From Natranaeroarchaeum sp042663585 (GTDB taxonomy: Archaea; Halobacteriota; Halobacteria; Halobacteriales; Natronoarchaeaceae), in assembly GCF_042663585.1 (NCBI RefSeq), contig NZ_JBHTAN010000006.1, positions 806,001-870,000 on the forward strand: 64,000 nt of DNA, given 5' to 3'. The notes beneath the pieces are model-generated. The model saw only the letters and a program-made list of their open reading frames with translations. It had not been told where the DNA came from and did not search any database. The number at the start of each line of letters is the position of its first letter. Positions within the stretch are counted from its first letter, which is position 1. Shown piece by piece: positions 18,520 to 26,661 of the stretch. A program made the position numbers and the translations under genes.

Positions 18520-19629
18520 GTGCAGGGGGCCGATCCCAACGCCGTCCGCCGGGCGGTCGAGACAGGCGATCCGCTGCCGGGCACTGCGGGCTTTGCCGGA
18601 CACGTCGACGAGATGCTCGTCCGGGACGTCCTCGGCCGGTACCCGCTGTTCGTCGAGGGCGATGACGCCAGAGAGTGGCCCGCCGACCCGACGTGGGCGA
18701 CCGATCCGAACGACCTCGACGAGCCTCTTTCATTTCCCGCCGGTCACGTACAACACGAGTGCGAGGAGCCTCAGCGGCGCTGGTCGCTGCCGGATCCCGC
18801 CCCCTTCGAGCGCGAACGCGGCGCTGTGCGCGAACTCGTCGACGCCGTCCGGGACGGCATCGCGGCAACGCGTCCCGACGAGGCCGACGCCGTCGCGGTC
18901 GCCTTTTCGGGCGGCGTCGATTCCTCGGTCGTCGCCGCGGGGTTCGACGCCCCGCTGTACGTCGGCGGCTTCGCGGGGAGTCACGACCGCGAGGCGGCGG
19001 CGACGGCGGCCGACGCGATGGGAGCGGAACTCCGCGAGGTGGCGTTCACCCCCGAAGACGTCGAACGGGCGGTGCCAGAAGTCGCACGGGCGATCGGTCG
19101 CCCGAGCGCGATGGCGGTCCAGATCGCGCTGCCGCTGTATCTCGTCGCCCAGCGCGTTCGCGAGGACGGCTACGACTATCTCGCGGTCGGCCAGGGAGCG
19201 GACGAACTGTTCGGCGGCTACGCGAAAGTCGCCCGTGCGCCCGAGGACCCCCGCGTCGACGCCGACACCGTCCGCGGCGCACAGCGTGAGATGATCGCCA
19301 CCCTGCCCGATCAGCTAGAACGTGATGTTCTCGCGCTCCGCGCGGCGGGCGTCGAACCGGTCGCCCCGCTACTCTACGACGGCGTCGTCGAGACCGCGCT
19401 TCGACTCCCCGCCGACTCGCTCGTCGACGACCGCGGCGAGCGCAAACGAGCGTTTCGGCTCGCGGCACGGGAGTTCGTCCCCGACAGTATCGCCTTTCGC
19501 GAGAAGAAGGCCGTCCAGTACGGCAGTCTCGTCGGGCGCGAACTCGACCGACTCGCCAGACAGGCCGGCTTCAAACGCCGGATGGACGACCACGTGAGCG
19601 AGTACATTCGCTCGCGGGTCGACGACTGA
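18520..19629 (+). CDS. Asparagine-synthase-like ATP-pyrophosphatase lacking the glutaminase nucleophile
   Basis: 369 residues. The ATP-pyrophosphatase loop SGGVDSS is at 130-136 and the synthetase motif GQGADELFGGY near 226-236; SIAFREKKAVQYGS near the end is typical of asparagine synthetase. The N-terminal 95 residues resemble only the tail of a class II glutaminase domain (RDVLGRYPLFVE, then SFPAGHV and RRWSLPDP) and there is no N-terminal Cys, so it cannot use glutamine by the usual route. Ammonia-dependent amidation or another adenylation chemistry is possible. GTG start, two bases after the PHP gene. Confidence 0.82.
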   Translation: MQGADPNAVRRAVETGDPLPGTAGFAGHVDEMLVRDVLGRYPLFVEGDDAREWPADPTWATDPNDLDEPLSFPAGHVQHECEEPQRRWSLPDPAPFERERGAVRELVDAVRDGIAATRPDEADAVAVAFSGGVDSSVVAAGFDAPLYVGGFAGSHDREAAATAADAMGAELREVAFTPEDVERAVPEVARAIGRPSAMAVQIALPLYLVAQRVREDGYDYLAVGQGADELFGGYAKVARAPEDPRVDADTVRGAQREMIATLPDQLERDVLALRAAGVEPVAPLLYDGVVETALRLPADSLVDDRGERKRAFRLAAREFVPDSIAFREKKAVQYGSLVGRELDRLARQAGFKRRMDDHVSEYIRSRVDD

Positions 19630-19650
19630 CCGTCTGCGGTCACTCTCCCC

Positions 19651-20148
19651 ATGGACCTCCGCATCGGAATCGAAGCCATCGAAGCGGTCGAGGGCCCCCT
19701 TGCGTACCTGCTGGTGTTCGTCTTCGCGGCGGTCCCCGTCGTCGAGGTACTCGTCGTTATCCCGTTCGCTATCGCAGTCGGTCTCGACCCACTGCTGGTC
19801 GGCGTCGCCGCGGCGACCGGCAACCTCACGACTGTCTACGCCGTCGTCGTCGCCTCCGACTGGAGCCTGCGCTTCGTCCGGCGGCGCTACGGCGATCCGA
19901 CAGCCGATACCGACTCCAGCACCGTCCGCCGCGCCCGCCGGATCTGGAAGGGATACGGCCTGCCGGGCGTCGCACTCGCCGCGCCGGTGACGACGGGCGT
20001 ACATCTCGCCGCCGTGTTGGGACTCGCCTTCGGCTCCTCGCGTCGTCGGGTGCTCGGCTGGATGACGGGGAGTCTCGTCCTCTGGTCGACTGTGCTCGCC
20101 GCCGCGTCGTGGTACGGCATCGAGCGTCTGCTGGGACTCGTCGGGTGA
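19651..20148 (+). CDS. Small multidrug-export-like membrane protein (PF06695 type)
   Basis: 165 residues with about four membrane helices. The segment FAAVPVVEVLVVIPFAIAVG followed by LLVGVAAATGN resembles the putative small multidrug export family, with the charged loop FVRRRYGDPTADTDSS between two halves. Transport has not been shown for that family. It follows the asparagine-synthase-like gene by 21 bases on the same strand and may belong to that operon. It is convergent with the acyl-CoA dehydrogenase gene. Confidence 0.7.
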   Translation: MDLRIGIEAIEAVEGPLAYLLVFVFAAVPVVEVLVVIPFAIAVGLDPLLVGVAAATGNLTTVYAVVVASDWSLRFVRRRYGDPTADTDSSTVRRARRIWKGYGLPGVALAAPVTTGVHLAAVLGLAFGSSRRRVLGWMTGSLVLWSTVLAAASWYGIERLLGLVG

Positions 20149-20154
20149 CGTGAT

Positions 20155-21375
20155 TTACTCCCCGAACCGCGTAATCCGCTCTAGCTCCTCCATCGGCGGG
20201 TCCTCGAAGGCTTCGCGGGCGATGGAGCGTTTGTGGACCTCGTCCGCGCCGTCGATGATGCGGAACTGCCGGACGCTCTCGTAGAAGTCCGCGAGGGGAA
20301 GGTCCCGGCTGATGCCGGTGCCGCCGCAGTACTGGAGCGCCGAGTCGACGGCCTGCTGGGTGGCGTTCGCGGCGAACGTCTTGCACATCGCCACCTCGAT
20401 TCGGGCGTCTTCGCCCTGCCGGATCTGCTCGGCGGCGTGGCGCACCATCGTCCGGGCGGCGTGTAACTGGATCCGGTGCTCGGCGACGTCGAACCGAATC
20501 GCCTGCTTCTCGGCGAGAGGCTCTCCGAAGGCTTCCCGTTCGCTGGCGTAGGCCGTCGCCACGTCGAGCGCACGGTCGGCCATCCCCAAAAAGCGCATGC
20601 AATGGGTCAGTCGGGCGGGGCCAAGCCGTTGCTGTGCGATGGCGAAGCCGGCGTTTTCCGCACCGAGCAGGCTTTCCTCGGGGACGCGGACGTCGTGATA
20701 CTTGATCTCGGCGTGGCCCATCTCCACGAGATCGGGGCCGAGATGCGGCACGTCACGGACGATTTCGACGCCCTCGGCGTCCGTCGGCACGAGAAACATC
20801 GAGGTACCCTGGTACGGGTGGGAATCCTGATCGGTTCGGGCCATCACGAGCAATACGTCCGACTCGCTGCCGCCGGTGGTCCACCATTTGTGGCCGTCGA
20901 TCACCCATTCGTCGCCGTCTTTCTCGGCAGTCGTGGCGATCATCTTCGGGTCCGATCCACCGCCCTGTGGCGGTTCGGTCATGGAGAACCCGGAGTGGGC
21001 CTCGCCAGCGACGAGTGGGTCGAGCCAGCGCTCTTTCTGGGCCTCGGTCCCCACCAGTTCGATGGTGTGGATATTCCCCTCGTCGGGCGCGCTACACCGT
21101 AGCGCCGCCGGGCCGAGCAGACTCCGCCCCGCTTCCTCGAACACCGGCAGCATCTCGCGGAAGTCCAGTCCGAGGCCGCCGTGTTCCTCGGGCACCTGCG
21201 GGGCATAGAGGTCGCGCTCCCGCGCCGCGTCGCGGAGTCGGTCTATCTCATTGCCCGGGACCGGTCCCCGCCCGAGATACTCGCGTTCGACCGGCAGGAC
21301 GACCTCGTCGACAAAGTCGCGGGTGCGTTCGGCGACCGCTCGTCCGCGCTCCGGGTCGTCGTATGTGAAATTCAT
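20155..21375 (-). CDS. Acyl-CoA dehydrogenase family protein
   Basis: 406 residues, full length for the FAD-dependent family. Signatures: GFSMTEPPQGGGSDPKM (flavin and substrate loop), VIDGHKWWTTGG, GFAIAQQRLGPARLTHCMRFLG, and QYCGGTGISRDLPLADFYESVRQFRIIDGADEVHKRSIAREAF at the C-terminus. The clan predicts alpha,beta-dehydrogenation of an acyl-CoA with electrons passing to an ETF. The ACAD10/11-like C-terminal pattern (RIIDGADEVH) goes with the phosphotransferase-family gene nearby, a pairing seen in ACAD10/11 systems acting on hydroxy-acyl-CoA. Confidence 0.9.
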   Translation of the reverse strand: MNFTYDDPERGRAVAERTRDFVDEVVLPVEREYLGRGPVPGNEIDRLRDAARERDLYAPQVPEEHGGLGLDFREMLPVFEEAGRSLLGPAALRCSAPDEGNIHTIELVGTEAQKERWLDPLVAGEAHSGFSMTEPPQGGGSDPKMIATTAEKDGDEWVIDGHKWWTTGGSESDVLLVMARTDQDSHPYQGTSMFLVPTDAEGVEIVRDVPHLGPDLVEMGHAEIKYHDVRVPEESLLGAENAGFAIAQQRLGPARLTHCMRFLGMADRALDVATAYASEREAFGEPLAEKQAIRFDVAEHRIQLHAARTMVRHAAEQIRQGEDARIEVAMCKTFAANATQQAVDSALQYCGGTGISRDLPLADFYESVRQFRIIDGADEVHKRSIAREAFEDPPMEELERITRFGE

Positions 21376-21419
21376 ATTTGTTCATTATTGTAAGACGTGA
21401 AAAACGTGTTCCTGGGAGT

Positions 21420-21959
21420 TCACTCGCGCCACGCTTCGCGGAACAGCACGTACTGGACGGTATCGATGTACTCGCCGTCGATGAACCGGTCACGACGAGT
21501 CCGGCCTTCCTCCTCGAAGCCGAGCGATTCGAGCAGTCCGCGCGACGCCTCGTTGAACTCGTAGACACCTGCGCCGATGGCCGGGTGGTCGTGCATTCGG
21601 AAGACGTAGTCGATGACGAGACTGACCGCGGCTTTCCCGTAGCCCTGACCGTGGACCTCGGATTTGAGCCAGTAGCCCAACTCGGGTCGTCGCCAGTCGA
21701 CGTCGTCGACGGAGACAGCGCCGATGCGCTCTACCTCGTCCTCGGGTGTCCCCGGTCCCGCGTCGTCGAGACAGACGAGAAACTCGGGAGTTTCGCCGTC
21801 CTCGTGGCGCTCTTTCAGTTCCGTGCGAGTCTTCAGTGGGTTCCCGATCGGATACCTGATCTCGGGATTAGTAAACGAGCGCTGGAGAAAGGACAGATCT
21901 TCCGCTTCGAGCGACCTGAGCGTCACGTCGCCGTCTGTCGCGATGCGTGATCCTGGCAT
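21420..21959 (-). CDS. GNAT-family N-acetyltransferase
   Basis: 179 residues of the RimJ/RimL-like GNAT group: VTLRSLEAEDLSFLQRSFTN at the N-terminus, PELGYWLKSEVHGQGYGKAAVSLVIDYVF with the acetyl-CoA phosphate loop (GQGYGKA), and ASRGLLESLGFEEEGRTRRDRFIDGEY at the C-terminus. It transfers an acetyl group from acetyl-CoA to an amine, perhaps a protein N-terminus. Its substrate is unknown. It lies upstream of the acyl-CoA dehydrogenase gene on the same strand with a separate AT-rich gap between them. Confidence 0.85.
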   Translation of the reverse strand: MPGSRIATDGDVTLRSLEAEDLSFLQRSFTNPEIRYPIGNPLKTRTELKERHEDGETPEFLVCLDDAGPGTPEDEVERIGAVSVDDVDWRRPELGYWLKSEVHGQGYGKAAVSLVIDYVFRMHDHPAIGAGVYEFNEASRGLLESLGFEEEGRTRRDRFIDGEYIDTVQYVLFREAWRE

Positions 21960-22047
21960 GGGTACGACATATCGAACTCCACCTAAATGCTTTCTCCAAA
22001 TTTATCGCATCACTGCTCCGTCCCAAGCTATTTGATAACGGTCGACT

Positions 22048-23160
22048 ATGAACGACGTATATGAACGGACAACTCGTGGAGGGTGGTTCGACGTGAGCGA
22101 GGAGTATCTCGACAGACTCGTCGACGAGGGATCGCTATCCGACTATCTCACCGACGAACTCGGTTCGGCGGAGGAGTTCACGGTGACCCGGCACGATCAG
22201 GGCCACTCCAACGAGACGCTGTTCGTGGAATGGGGCGACCGGGAGTTCGTGTTGCGACGCCCGCCAGCGGGCGAGACCGCGGAGACTGCCCACGAGGTCA
22301 CCCGGGAGTATCTGGTGATGGACGCCCTGCAGGAGACGCCAGTGCCTGTCCCGACGACCGTACTCGCCTGTGAAGACGAGAGCGTTCTCGGGGCGGAGTT
22401 CTACCTGATGGAGCGCCAGCACGGCGACGTGTTGCGGACGGACGAACCGGAACGGTTCCAGTCCGAGACTGCCCGCGAGCGCCTGAGCGAGGAGGTAATC
22501 GACACGCTCGCGGCGATTCACTCGGTCGACCCGGCCGCCGTCGGCCTCGACGACTTCGGCTACCCCGAGGGGTTCACCGAGCGGCAGGTCCGGCGCTGGT
22601 CCGAGCAGTTCACGTGGGCCTTCGACGTCACCGGCGAGGAGCGCGAGGTGCCGGAAGTGTACGAACTGATGTCCTGGCTCACCGAGCACGCGCCCGAGGG
22701 GCATCCCCACATGCTCGTCCACGGCGATTTCAAGCTGGACAACCTCATGTTCGCGCCGGGGACGCCGCCGGATCTCACCGCCGTCTTCGACTGGGAACTC
22801 TCGACGCTGGGCGATCCACACACTGATCTCGGCCTCTTGCTCCTGTTCTGGCAGGAACCGGACGACCCGGACCCACCGATTCCGGAGCTAATGCCGACGT
22901 TCACCGCCAAACCGGGCTATCTGTCGCGGGAGGAACTGATCGAGCGCTACGAGCGCGAGAGCGGTATCGAGGCCGAGAACCTGCGCTTCTATCGGGTGCT
23001 CGCGGCGTACAAGATGGCCGCGCTCGGCGAGATGTTCTTCCGCCGGCATCTGGAGGGCAACGCGGCCGACTCGCTCTACCCGAAGATGCGCGACGGCGTG
23101 CCGCGGCTGGCAAAGCGGACTCTAGAGATGGCAAAGGGGTCGGGCGACGTCTCCCTCTAG
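22048..23160 (+). CDS. Phosphotransferase-family protein (APH/ACAD10-like kinase fold)
   Basis: 370 residues with the aminoglycoside-phosphotransferase fold. The catalytic loop is VHGDFKLDNLM (His225, Asp227, Asn232) and the metal-binding motif is VFDWELSTLGDPHTDLG. Subfamily features such as SNETLFVEW and PRLAKRTLEMAK agree with the COG3173 group that in ACAD10/ACAD11 phosphorylates 4-hydroxyacyl-CoA before dehydrogenation. The nearby acyl-CoA dehydrogenase (20.2-21.4 kb) fits that two-step idea. Antibiotic resistance is less likely. The 3' end shares a CTAG with the convergent Nudix gene. Confidence 0.84.
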   Translation: MNDVYERTTRGGWFDVSEEYLDRLVDEGSLSDYLTDELGSAEEFTVTRHDQGHSNETLFVEWGDREFVLRRPPAGETAETAHEVTREYLVMDALQETPVPVPTTVLACEDESVLGAEFYLMERQHGDVLRTDEPERFQSETARERLSEEVIDTLAAIHSVDPAAVGLDDFGYPEGFTERQVRRWSEQFTWAFDVTGEEREVPEVYELMSWLTEHAPEGHPHMLVHGDFKLDNLMFAPGTPPDLTAVFDWELSTLGDPHTDLGLLLLFWQEPDDPDPPIPELMPTFTAKPGYLSREELIERYERESGIEAENLRFYRVLAAYKMAALGEMFFRRHLEGNAADSLYPKMRDGVPRLAKRTLEMAKGSGDVSL

Positions 23161-23627
23161 GACTCTACTGTCTCGATGGCGTCGATGCCGGCCGCCACGA
23201 CGTCGGCTTCGAGTTCGTCGCGTCGTTCTCGCAACTCGCCTTTCGTGAACCACTCCCACGCACTAGCCGGGGCCTCGCCATCGGACGGCGATAGCTCTCT
23301 GTTGTCGGTGTGGGCGTAGTAGACGAAGTCGATGTGCTGGTGGGCGACGTCGCCGTCGATCCGGTCGATATCCTCGAGTTTGAACTGTTCGGGCTCTGGA
23401 AGGGGCCGAGCGGAGTCGGAGGCCGTCCCGTCGGCGTCGGCGACCAGATCAACGTCCAGTCCGGTCTCCTCGTGGACCTCTCTGAGTCCGGCCTCGTGCG
23501 GTAGTTCGTCACGGTCGATATGACCGCCGGGCGGCAGCCACATCCCGAGTTTCTCGTGTTCGTGTAGTGCCGTCGCGCCGTCGTTGACCACGAGGACGGT
23601 CGCTACAAAGTGTCGAGTGGTCTCCAT
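23157..23627 (-). CDS. Nudix hydrolase
   Basis: 156 residues. The Nudix box is complete: GGHIDRDELPHEAGLREVHEETGL at about 33-56, with the metal-binding REVHEE core. It hydrolyses a nucleoside diphosphate linked to another moiety; the substrate cannot be inferred. The N-terminal METTRHFVATVLVVND is a typical first strand. It stands alone between convergent and divergent neighbours, upstream of the TFB gene's 3' end. Confidence 0.88.
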   Translation of the reverse strand: METTRHFVATVLVVNDGATALHEHEKLGMWLPPGGHIDRDELPHEAGLREVHEETGLDVDLVADADGTASDSARPLPEPEQFKLEDIDRIDGDVAHQHIDFVYYAHTDNRELSPSDGEAPASAWEWFTKGELRERRDELEADVVAAGIDAIETVES

Positions 23628-23699
23628 ACCGTCCGCTTGGTGAGGGTCGATTTGTAGCCGTCGCTTTCGGTAGAAAACGAGCGCCGAAGACGAAACGGA

Positions 23700-24686
23700 T
23701 CAGTCAGCAGTGTGACCGTCGGCTTCCAGCAGCTCGTGGTAGCGGTTCCGGATGGTCACTTCGCTGATGTTCGCTACCTCGCTGACGGTGTTCTGTGTGA
23801 CCTTCTCGTTGGTCAACAGCGAGGCGGCGTATACCGCGGCGGCGGCGAGGCCGACTGGGCTCTTACCGCTGTGGATGCCTTCCTGCTTGGCGTTCTTGAG
23901 TAGGCCGCGAGCGCGACGCTCGGACTCGTCGGAGAGCTCGAGATCCGACGCGAATCGGGGGACGTACTGCTCGGGGTCGGCAGGCTGAATTTCGAGATTG
24001 AGTTCCCGGACGATGTACCGGTAGGTCCGGGCGACCTCGGAGCGATCGACGCGACTCACGGTGTTGATCTCGTCCAGGCTCCGTGGGGTGCCAGCCTGTC
24101 TGGCAGCAGCGTACAGCGAGGCCGTCGAGACGCCCTCGATGGAACGGCCCGGGAGGAGGTCCTCGTCGAGTGCGCGGCGGTAGATGACGCTGGCGGTCTC
24201 GCGGACGTTTTTCGGGAGTCCCAGCGCGGAAGCCATCCGGTCGATCTCGCCGAGCGCCTGTTTGAGGTTACGCTCTTTTGCGTCGCGGGTGCGGAACCGC
24301 TCGTTCCAGGTACGCAGCCGTTGCATCTTCTCGCGCTGGCGTGAAGACAGCGACCGCCCGTACGCGTCCTTGTTCTGCCAGCCGATGTTCGTAGAGAGAC
24401 CATCGTCGTGCATCATTTTCGTGGTGGGTGCGCCGACGCGTGATTTCTTGTCCTTCTCTTTGGAGTCGAACGCACGCCACTCGGGACCTCGGTCGATCTC
24501 GTCCTCGTCGACAACGAGACCGCAACCGAGACAGACCGTCTCGCCACGTTCCTCGTCGGAGACCAGCTGTCCATCGCATTCCGGACACTCCAGTTGCTCC
24601 TCGTTTTCCGACTGGGATTGTTCTTTCTTCTGTCTACGCGCGTGCTCGCGCGTATTCGAGTGATCGCGAATCGTTGTATCAGTCAT
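23700..24686 (-). CDS. tfb: Transcription initiation factor IIB (TFB)
   Basis: 328 residues. An N-terminal zinc ribbon (Cys34, Cys37, Cys52, Cys55 in CPEC...CLGC), a B-finger/linker with GPEWRAFDSKEKDKKSRVGAP, and two cyclin-like repeats (about 125-215 and 220-320; SLYAAARQAGTPRSLDEI and VGLAAAAVYAASLL are the matching helices). TFB bridges TBP-BoxA to RNA polymerase. Haloarchaea encode several TFBs; which one this is cannot be told. The ATG at 24686 is preferred over 24731 because the family starts near MTDTTIR. The BoxA at 24751-24761 implies a leader of about 44 bases. Confidence 0.95.
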   Translation of the reverse strand: MTDTTIRDHSNTREHARRQKKEQSQSENEEQLECPECDGQLVSDEERGETVCLGCGLVVDEDEIDRGPEWRAFDSKEKDKKSRVGAPTTKMMHDDGLSTNIGWQNKDAYGRSLSSRQREKMQRLRTWNERFRTRDAKERNLKQALGEIDRMASALGLPKNVRETASVIYRRALDEDLLPGRSIEGVSTASLYAAARQAGTPRSLDEINTVSRVDRSEVARTYRYIVRELNLEIQPADPEQYVPRFASDLELSDESERRARGLLKNAKQEGIHSGKSPVGLAAAAVYAASLLTNEKVTQNTVSEVANISEVTIRNRYHELLEADGHTAD

Positions 24687-24736
24687 TGCTCTTAGGGTTG
24701 GGGACTGCAGACGGAGAACGTCGTATTGCAATCATT

Positions 24737-24753
24737 TGTTGCACTGCGAGCAA
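24737..24753 (-). repeat. Inverted repeat in the tfb promoter
   Basis: GTTGC at 24737-24741 and GCAAC at 24749-24753 flank a seven-base spacer, directly between the tfb BoxA (TAGTTTTAAG, 24752-24761 minus strand) and the predicted transcript start near 24730. The position would suit a repressor or autoregulatory site; it could be chance in a short gap. Confidence 0.45.
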
Positions 24754-24841
24754 CTTAAAACTACCGCGGTATGGCCCCCACCTGCGCACTATCGATTCAG
24801 GGATCGAAACCCTTACTCCCGATCCACCAGTTTCCCCGTAT

Positions 24842-25120
24842 ATGAGCGACACCCCCGCCGGACCCGACACTGTCCGCCACGCCGCGGAGCTCGCGCGGGT
24901 CGACCTCGCCGACGACGAGGTCGACCAGTTCGCCGAGCAGTTCGCCGACATTCTCGATTACTTCGAGACGCTAGACGAGGTGCCTGAAGTCGATCGTGAC
25001 GCCGACCTCGTGAACGTGATGCGGCCGGACGAGGAACGGGAGGGACTCACGCAGAACGAAGCGTTGTCGAACGCCGAAGAGAGCGAGGACGGCTACTTCA
25101 AGGGGCCGAACGTCTCATGA
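24842..25120 (+). CDS. gatC: Asp/Glu-tRNA amidotransferase subunit C
   Basis: 92 residues: ELARVDLADDEVDQFAEQF and DILDYFETLDEVPEVD are the GatC helix pair, and VNVMRPDEEREGL is the extended belt that ties GatA to GatB. It stabilises the amidotransferase that converts Asp-tRNA(Asn) (and Glu-tRNA(Gln)) to amidated forms. The longer frame upstream is not used; this ATG matches family starts. The stop overlaps gatA by four bases. gatB is not in the window. Confidence 0.93.
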   Translation: MSDTPAGPDTVRHAAELARVDLADDEVDQFAEQFADILDYFETLDEVPEVDRDADLVNVMRPDEEREGLTQNEALSNAEESEDGYFKGPNVS

Positions 25121-26382
25121 CTGATAACGTCTACATCACCGAAGAGCGAATCGAGGGTGACGAAGAGGGCCCCCTCGCCGGAAAGACGATCGCAGTCAAG
25201 GACAACATCTCGACTGAAGGCGTCCGGACGACCTGTGGCTCGGCGATGCTCGACGAGTACATCCCGCCGTACGACGCCACCGTGGTCGACCGACTGAAAA
25301 CAGCCGGTGGGACGATCACCGGCAAGACGAATATGGACGAGTTCGGGATGGGAACGACTACCGAAACCTCCGCGTTCGGTGCGACCGAGAACCCGGCCGC
25401 GCCGGGACACGTTCCCGGTGGCTCCTCCGGTGGCTCCGCGGCAGCAGTCGCGTCGGGCGAAGCCGACCTCGCACTGGGCACCGATACCGGCGGCTCGGTC
25501 CGCTGTCCCGCCGCGTTCTGCGGCGTCGTCGGCATCAAGCCGACCTACGGGCTGGTCTCACGATACGGCCTGATCGCGTACGGCAACAGCCTGGAACAGA
25601 TCGGCCCGCTGGCCGAGACCGTCGAGGACGCTGCCGAACTGCTCGACGCCATCGCTGGCGAGGACCCAAACGATGCGACGACGCGTGAGCGTCCCGACGA
25701 CGAGTACGCCGCCGCCGCTGACGGCGACGTCGACGGTCTTCGGATCGGCGTCCCCACGGAACTGGTCGAGGGTGCCGACGAGGGCGTCGTCGAGCAGTTC
25801 TGGAACGCCATCGACGAACTCGAATCGCAGGGCGCAAGCTATCACGAAGTGAGCCTCCCGTCGGTCGAACACGCCGTCGAGGCCTACTACGTCATCGCCA
25901 TGTCGGAGGCCTCCTCGAACCTCGCGCGGTTCGACGGCGTCCGCTACGGGAAATCGGGCGGCTACGAGGGCAACTGGAACGAGGCGTTCGCCGCGTCGCG
26001 CCGCGAGGGCTTCGGCGACGAGGTCAAACGCCGGATCCTGCTCGGTACCTTCGCGCTCTCGGCAGGCTATCAGGACAAGTACTACAAGAAGGCCCAGGAC
26101 GCCAGAGCGTGGGTCAAACAGGACTTCGACGAGGCGCTCTCGGACGCTGACGTGCTTGCGAGTCCGACGATGCCCATTACCCCTTTCGAACTCGGCGAGA
26201 GCCTCGACGACCCGCTCAAGATGTATCTCGCGGACGCCAACACCACACCGGTCAACCTCGCGGACCTGCCAGCCATCTCGGTTCCGGCAGGCGAGGCAGA
26301 CGGCCTCCCGGTCGGTATCCAGTTTGTCGGTCCCGCGTTTGGTGAGAAAGAGATCATCCGCGCCGGTAGCGCCCTCGACTGA
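25117..26382 (+). CDS. gatA: Asp/Glu-tRNA amidotransferase subunit A
   Basis: 421 residues of the amidase-signature family. The catalytic Ser-cisSer-Lys triad is visible: Lys28 in AVKDNIS, and the serines in GGSSGGSAAAVASGE, followed by DTGGSVRCPAAFCGVVGIKPTYG. It hydrolyses glutamine to supply ammonia for transamidation on tRNA. Slightly shorter than bacterial GatA (about 480), normal for haloarchaea. Translationally coupled to gatC. Its stop directly abuts the stop of the convergent small membrane gene. Confidence 0.94.
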   Translation: MTDNVYITEERIEGDEEGPLAGKTIAVKDNISTEGVRTTCGSAMLDEYIPPYDATVVDRLKTAGGTITGKTNMDEFGMGTTTETSAFGATENPAAPGHVPGGSSGGSAAAVASGEADLALGTDTGGSVRCPAAFCGVVGIKPTYGLVSRYGLIAYGNSLEQIGPLAETVEDAAELLDAIAGEDPNDATTRERPDDEYAAAADGDVDGLRIGVPTELVEGADEGVVEQFWNAIDELESQGASYHEVSLPSVEHAVEAYYVIAMSEASSNLARFDGVRYGKSGGYEGNWNEAFAASRREGFGDEVKRRILLGTFALSAGYQDKYYKKAQDARAWVKQDFDEALSDADVLASPTMPITPFELGESLDDPLKMYLADANTTPVNLADLPAISVPAGEADGLPVGIQFVGPAFGEKEIIRAGSALD

Positions 26383-26583
26383 TTACGTCGCTCCTTCTCG
26401 TTGGCGTTTCCGAATCTCCAGAACAGTTGCTTCGCCGATAGCCGTCAGAACCACCAGCGCGAGGAACAGTCCTACCTTCGAACGGAGTTTCGGTGCCTCT
26501 CGTTCGTCGTCTTCCGTGGTCGCCGCCATGTCTGTATCGTCCGCGTCGAAAACCTTCTTGAGAACGCCCAGATTCGATATCAC
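26383..26583 (-). CDS. 66-residue single-helix membrane protein
   Basis: An acidic N-terminal half (KKVFDADDTDMAATTEDDERE) leads into one membrane helix (VGLFLALVVLTAIGEATVL) and a basic tail (EIRKRQRE), so the tail probably faces the cytosol. A CTTATGATG BoxA lies about 26 bases before the ATG at 26583, which favours this start over the internal ATG at 26529. It is convergent with gatA and divergent from an alpha/beta-hydrolase. Function unknown. Confidence 0.65.
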   Translation of the reverse strand: MISNLGVLKKVFDADDTDMAATTEDDEREAPKLRSKVGLFLALVVLTAIGEATVLEIRKRQREGAT

Positions 26584-26661
26584 GGGTGTTCTAGGGGTTC
26601 AAGCATCATAAGCGCCCTGCGCTACCCGAACGATTTTACTGTCACTCTCGAAGGGGTATGT

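Noticed and set aside
22048..23160. Aminoglycoside resistance kinase
   Set aside because: The APH fold is present, but subfamily features and the nearby acyl-CoA dehydrogenase fit an acyl-CoA-related kinase better.
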